This document shows, piece after piece, positions 62,923 to 64,000 of a stretch of 64,000 nt of DNA; position 1 is the stretch's first letter, and every line of letters starts with the position of its first letter. The notes beneath the pieces were generated by a model. That model saw only the letters and a list, made by a program, of their open reading frames with translations. It was not told the DNA's origin and did not search any database. The translations under genes were made by a program, and so were the position numbers. Origin of the DNA: Kutzneria chonburiensis (GTDB taxonomy: Bacteria > Actinomycetota > Actinomycetes > Mycobacteriales > Pseudonocardiaceae). The stretch is from the NCBI RefSeq assembly GCF_028622115.1, contig NZ_CP097263.1, forward strand, positions 2,356,001-2,420,000, given 5' to 3'.

Positions 62923-64000
62923 CTAAATGGCGCTGAGCACGCCGGCGCCCCAGAAGTCGCCGTCGCGGTGGACGGCCCGGGCCTTGAGGATGAACGTGAG
63001 CAGCTCGGGTGAGATCCAGCGGCCGCCGAACTCCTGGCGAGTCAGGGCGGCGACGCCGGCCGAGCTCGGGGTGGCGGCGGAGGTGCCGTAGAAGCGGCAG
63101 TCACCGGGCTTGACCGAGGGGCAGGTGCCGGCGCCGAACGGGCCGACGCCGCTGACCTGGACACCATCGGTGGCGGTGTAGGTCGGTGCGCCGAAGGTGC
63201 GCGGGTGCCCACCGGGGACACCCTGGCACGGCCCGATTCCCTTGCCGGGGCAGCGAGTGGTGGTGATGATCTGCACCGGACCGGCGGCGCTGTACGCCTC
63301 GAGCGGGCTGGTGGTGGGGTCGACGGTGTTGGTGGCGTCGGTGGCCCCGGCACTGGTGGCGTAGCCCAGGTAGTTGGAGTCGGGGTTGAGCGAACCGGCG
63401 CGGTCGACCGGGTCGAGGGTCTGCACGCCGGCGGACAGGGCCCGCCAACGCAGGTCGAGGGTCGGCACGGCGCGAGCGGAGGACGTGCCGGCGACGTCGA
63501 CGACGAGGCGAGCCGGCTGGGCGGCGCCGGTCTGGTTGGTATAGGTGAACTGCTCGATGGTGTCACCGACACCGTTGGCCTGCTTGGCATTGCTGTACGC
63601 CAGGCAGTTGCCGGCGGCGTCGACCAGGTACAGGTTCAGGTCGGTGAAGCCGCCCTGGCCGGTGGTCGGGTAGATGGCCCGCGGCTCGCTCCACTGCAGG
63701 GTCGGCATGACCGAGGCGCCGGGCAGCAGGTTGAGGTTGTAGGAGTTGTCCGTGCCGCGCAGGTTCACGGTGTTGTGAATCGGCGTGGGGCAGTTGGTCT
63801 GCGGACCGGTCTGGTCGTCGGGCGTGCGGCCGGTGCCCTTGGCCGCCACGCGCGGGGCGTGCCGGGTGCCGAGGTTGCCGGCCGAGGAGGAGACCCAGAT
63901 GCCGTGCTTGGCCAGGTTCTCCGCGGTGGTCGCGCCGAGGCCCTGCTGGAAGGCGGGCTCGTCGTCGAAGGCCAGGTCCTCGGTGATGATGGTGGCGCCG
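62923..64000 (-). CDS. Subtilisin-like (S8) protease, N-terminus beyond window
   Basis: The C-terminal ~359 residues are seen; the frame is open to the right edge. Catalytic Ser lies in FYGTSAATPSSAGVAALTRQ; the oxyanion Asn in WVSSSAGNLG near the edge; GATIITEDLAFDDEP precedes it. Between these lies an extended beta-rich insertion (DLNLYLVDAAGNCLAYSNAK) as in large S8 proteases with a jelly-roll-like domain. The Asp/His part and signal peptide are outside the window. Probably secreted. An in-frame GTG at 63849 is internal, not a start. Confidence 0.9.
   Translation of the reverse strand, partial: GATIITEDLAFDDEPAFQQGLGATTAENLAKHGIWVSSSAGNLGTRHAPRVAAKGTGRTPDDQTGPQTNCPTPIHNTVNLRGTDNSYNLNLLPGASVMPTLQWSEPRAIYPTTGQGGFTDLNLYLVDAAGNCLAYSNAKQANGVGDTIEQFTYTNQTGAAQPARLVVDVAGTSSARAVPTLDLRWRALSAGVQTLDPVDRAGSLNPDSNYLGYATSAGATDATNTVDPTTSPLEAYSAAGPVQIITTTRCPGKGIGPCQGVPGGHPRTFGAPTYTATDGVQVSGVGPFGAGTCPSVKPGDCRFYGTSAATPSSAGVAALTRQEFGGRWISPELLTFILKARAVHRDGDFWGAGVLSAI

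Noticed and set aside
1..64000. tRNA, rRNA, CRISPR arrays and B12 riboswitch
   Set aside because: Looked for cloverleaf-like and repeat-spacer patterns and for a cobalamin element upstream of kdd/kamA; none seen by eye.

Overview
The window is high-GC (roughly 70%), densely packed DNA. Signature genes (rbpA, a separate Ppm1-type dolichol-mannose synthase next to lnt, Eis-type acetyltransferase, DUF4333 protein, group 1h [NiFe] hydrogenase, NB-ARC/TPR STAND regulator) point to a filamentous actinomycete, most likely of the Pseudonocardiaceae. That assignment is inference from gene content and from intergenic palindromes of the type common in that family. No rRNA, tRNA or CRISPR array was found.

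Region 1 (1-16 kb) is a high-affinity, O2-tolerant group 1h [NiFe] uptake hydrogenase locus. It holds a SIS-domain protein cut by the left edge, hhyS, hhyL, a NifU/Rieske-like protein, three conserved accessory proteins of unknown role, an endopeptidase, hypC, hypD, hypE, hypA and hypB, almost all overlapping by a few bases. A small set of unrecognised genes (10.4-13.5 kb), including a lower-GC Cys-rich protein, separates these from hypF on the minus strand. Together these encode an enzyme of the kind that scavenges atmospheric H2, plus the complete Ni-Fe(CN)2CO maturation set.

Region 2 (16-24.7 kb) holds thymidine kinase, an 0.8-kb intergenic stretch with a SigR-like promoter, rbpA, convergent ppm1/lnt, two minor genes and a STAND regulator bracketed by short inverted repeats, beside a remnant of a GNAT acetyltransferase.

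Region 3 (24.7-31.5 kb) is a coenzyme-B12/radical-SAM lysine degradation cluster: kal, kamE, kamD, an amidohydrolase and kdd on the minus strand, divergent from kamA. Only the cleavage enzyme Kce is missing.

Region 4 (31.5-44 kb) carries secreted enzymes (HEXXH protease, SGNH hydrolase, GH16-ricin beta-glucanase with a CebR-like operator), several regulators (LuxR, two ArsR, TetR, Lrp), a metallo-hydrolase in a lower-GC patch with repeats, an M24 peptidase and an MFS exporter.

Region 5 (44-64 kb) has a 5'-3' exonuclease, a large NACHT NTPase, a lipoprotein, GrpB and MFS genes, a TetR/SDR pair, an MprF-like protein, Eis, a DUF4333 protein, an Mtr4/HelY-like helicase, a family A DNA polymerase, a Gfo/Idh oxidoreductase and a subtilase cut by the right edge.

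Three otherwise intact genes (TetR at 38.0 kb, NACHT at 45.1 kb, helicase at 57.2 kb) are each split by a one-base shortening at a run of four G or C. The shared signature suggests consensus errors in the assembly rather than three real pseudogenes. Many genes have a TANNNT box 6-9 bases before the start codon, indicating leaderless or near-leaderless transcripts.
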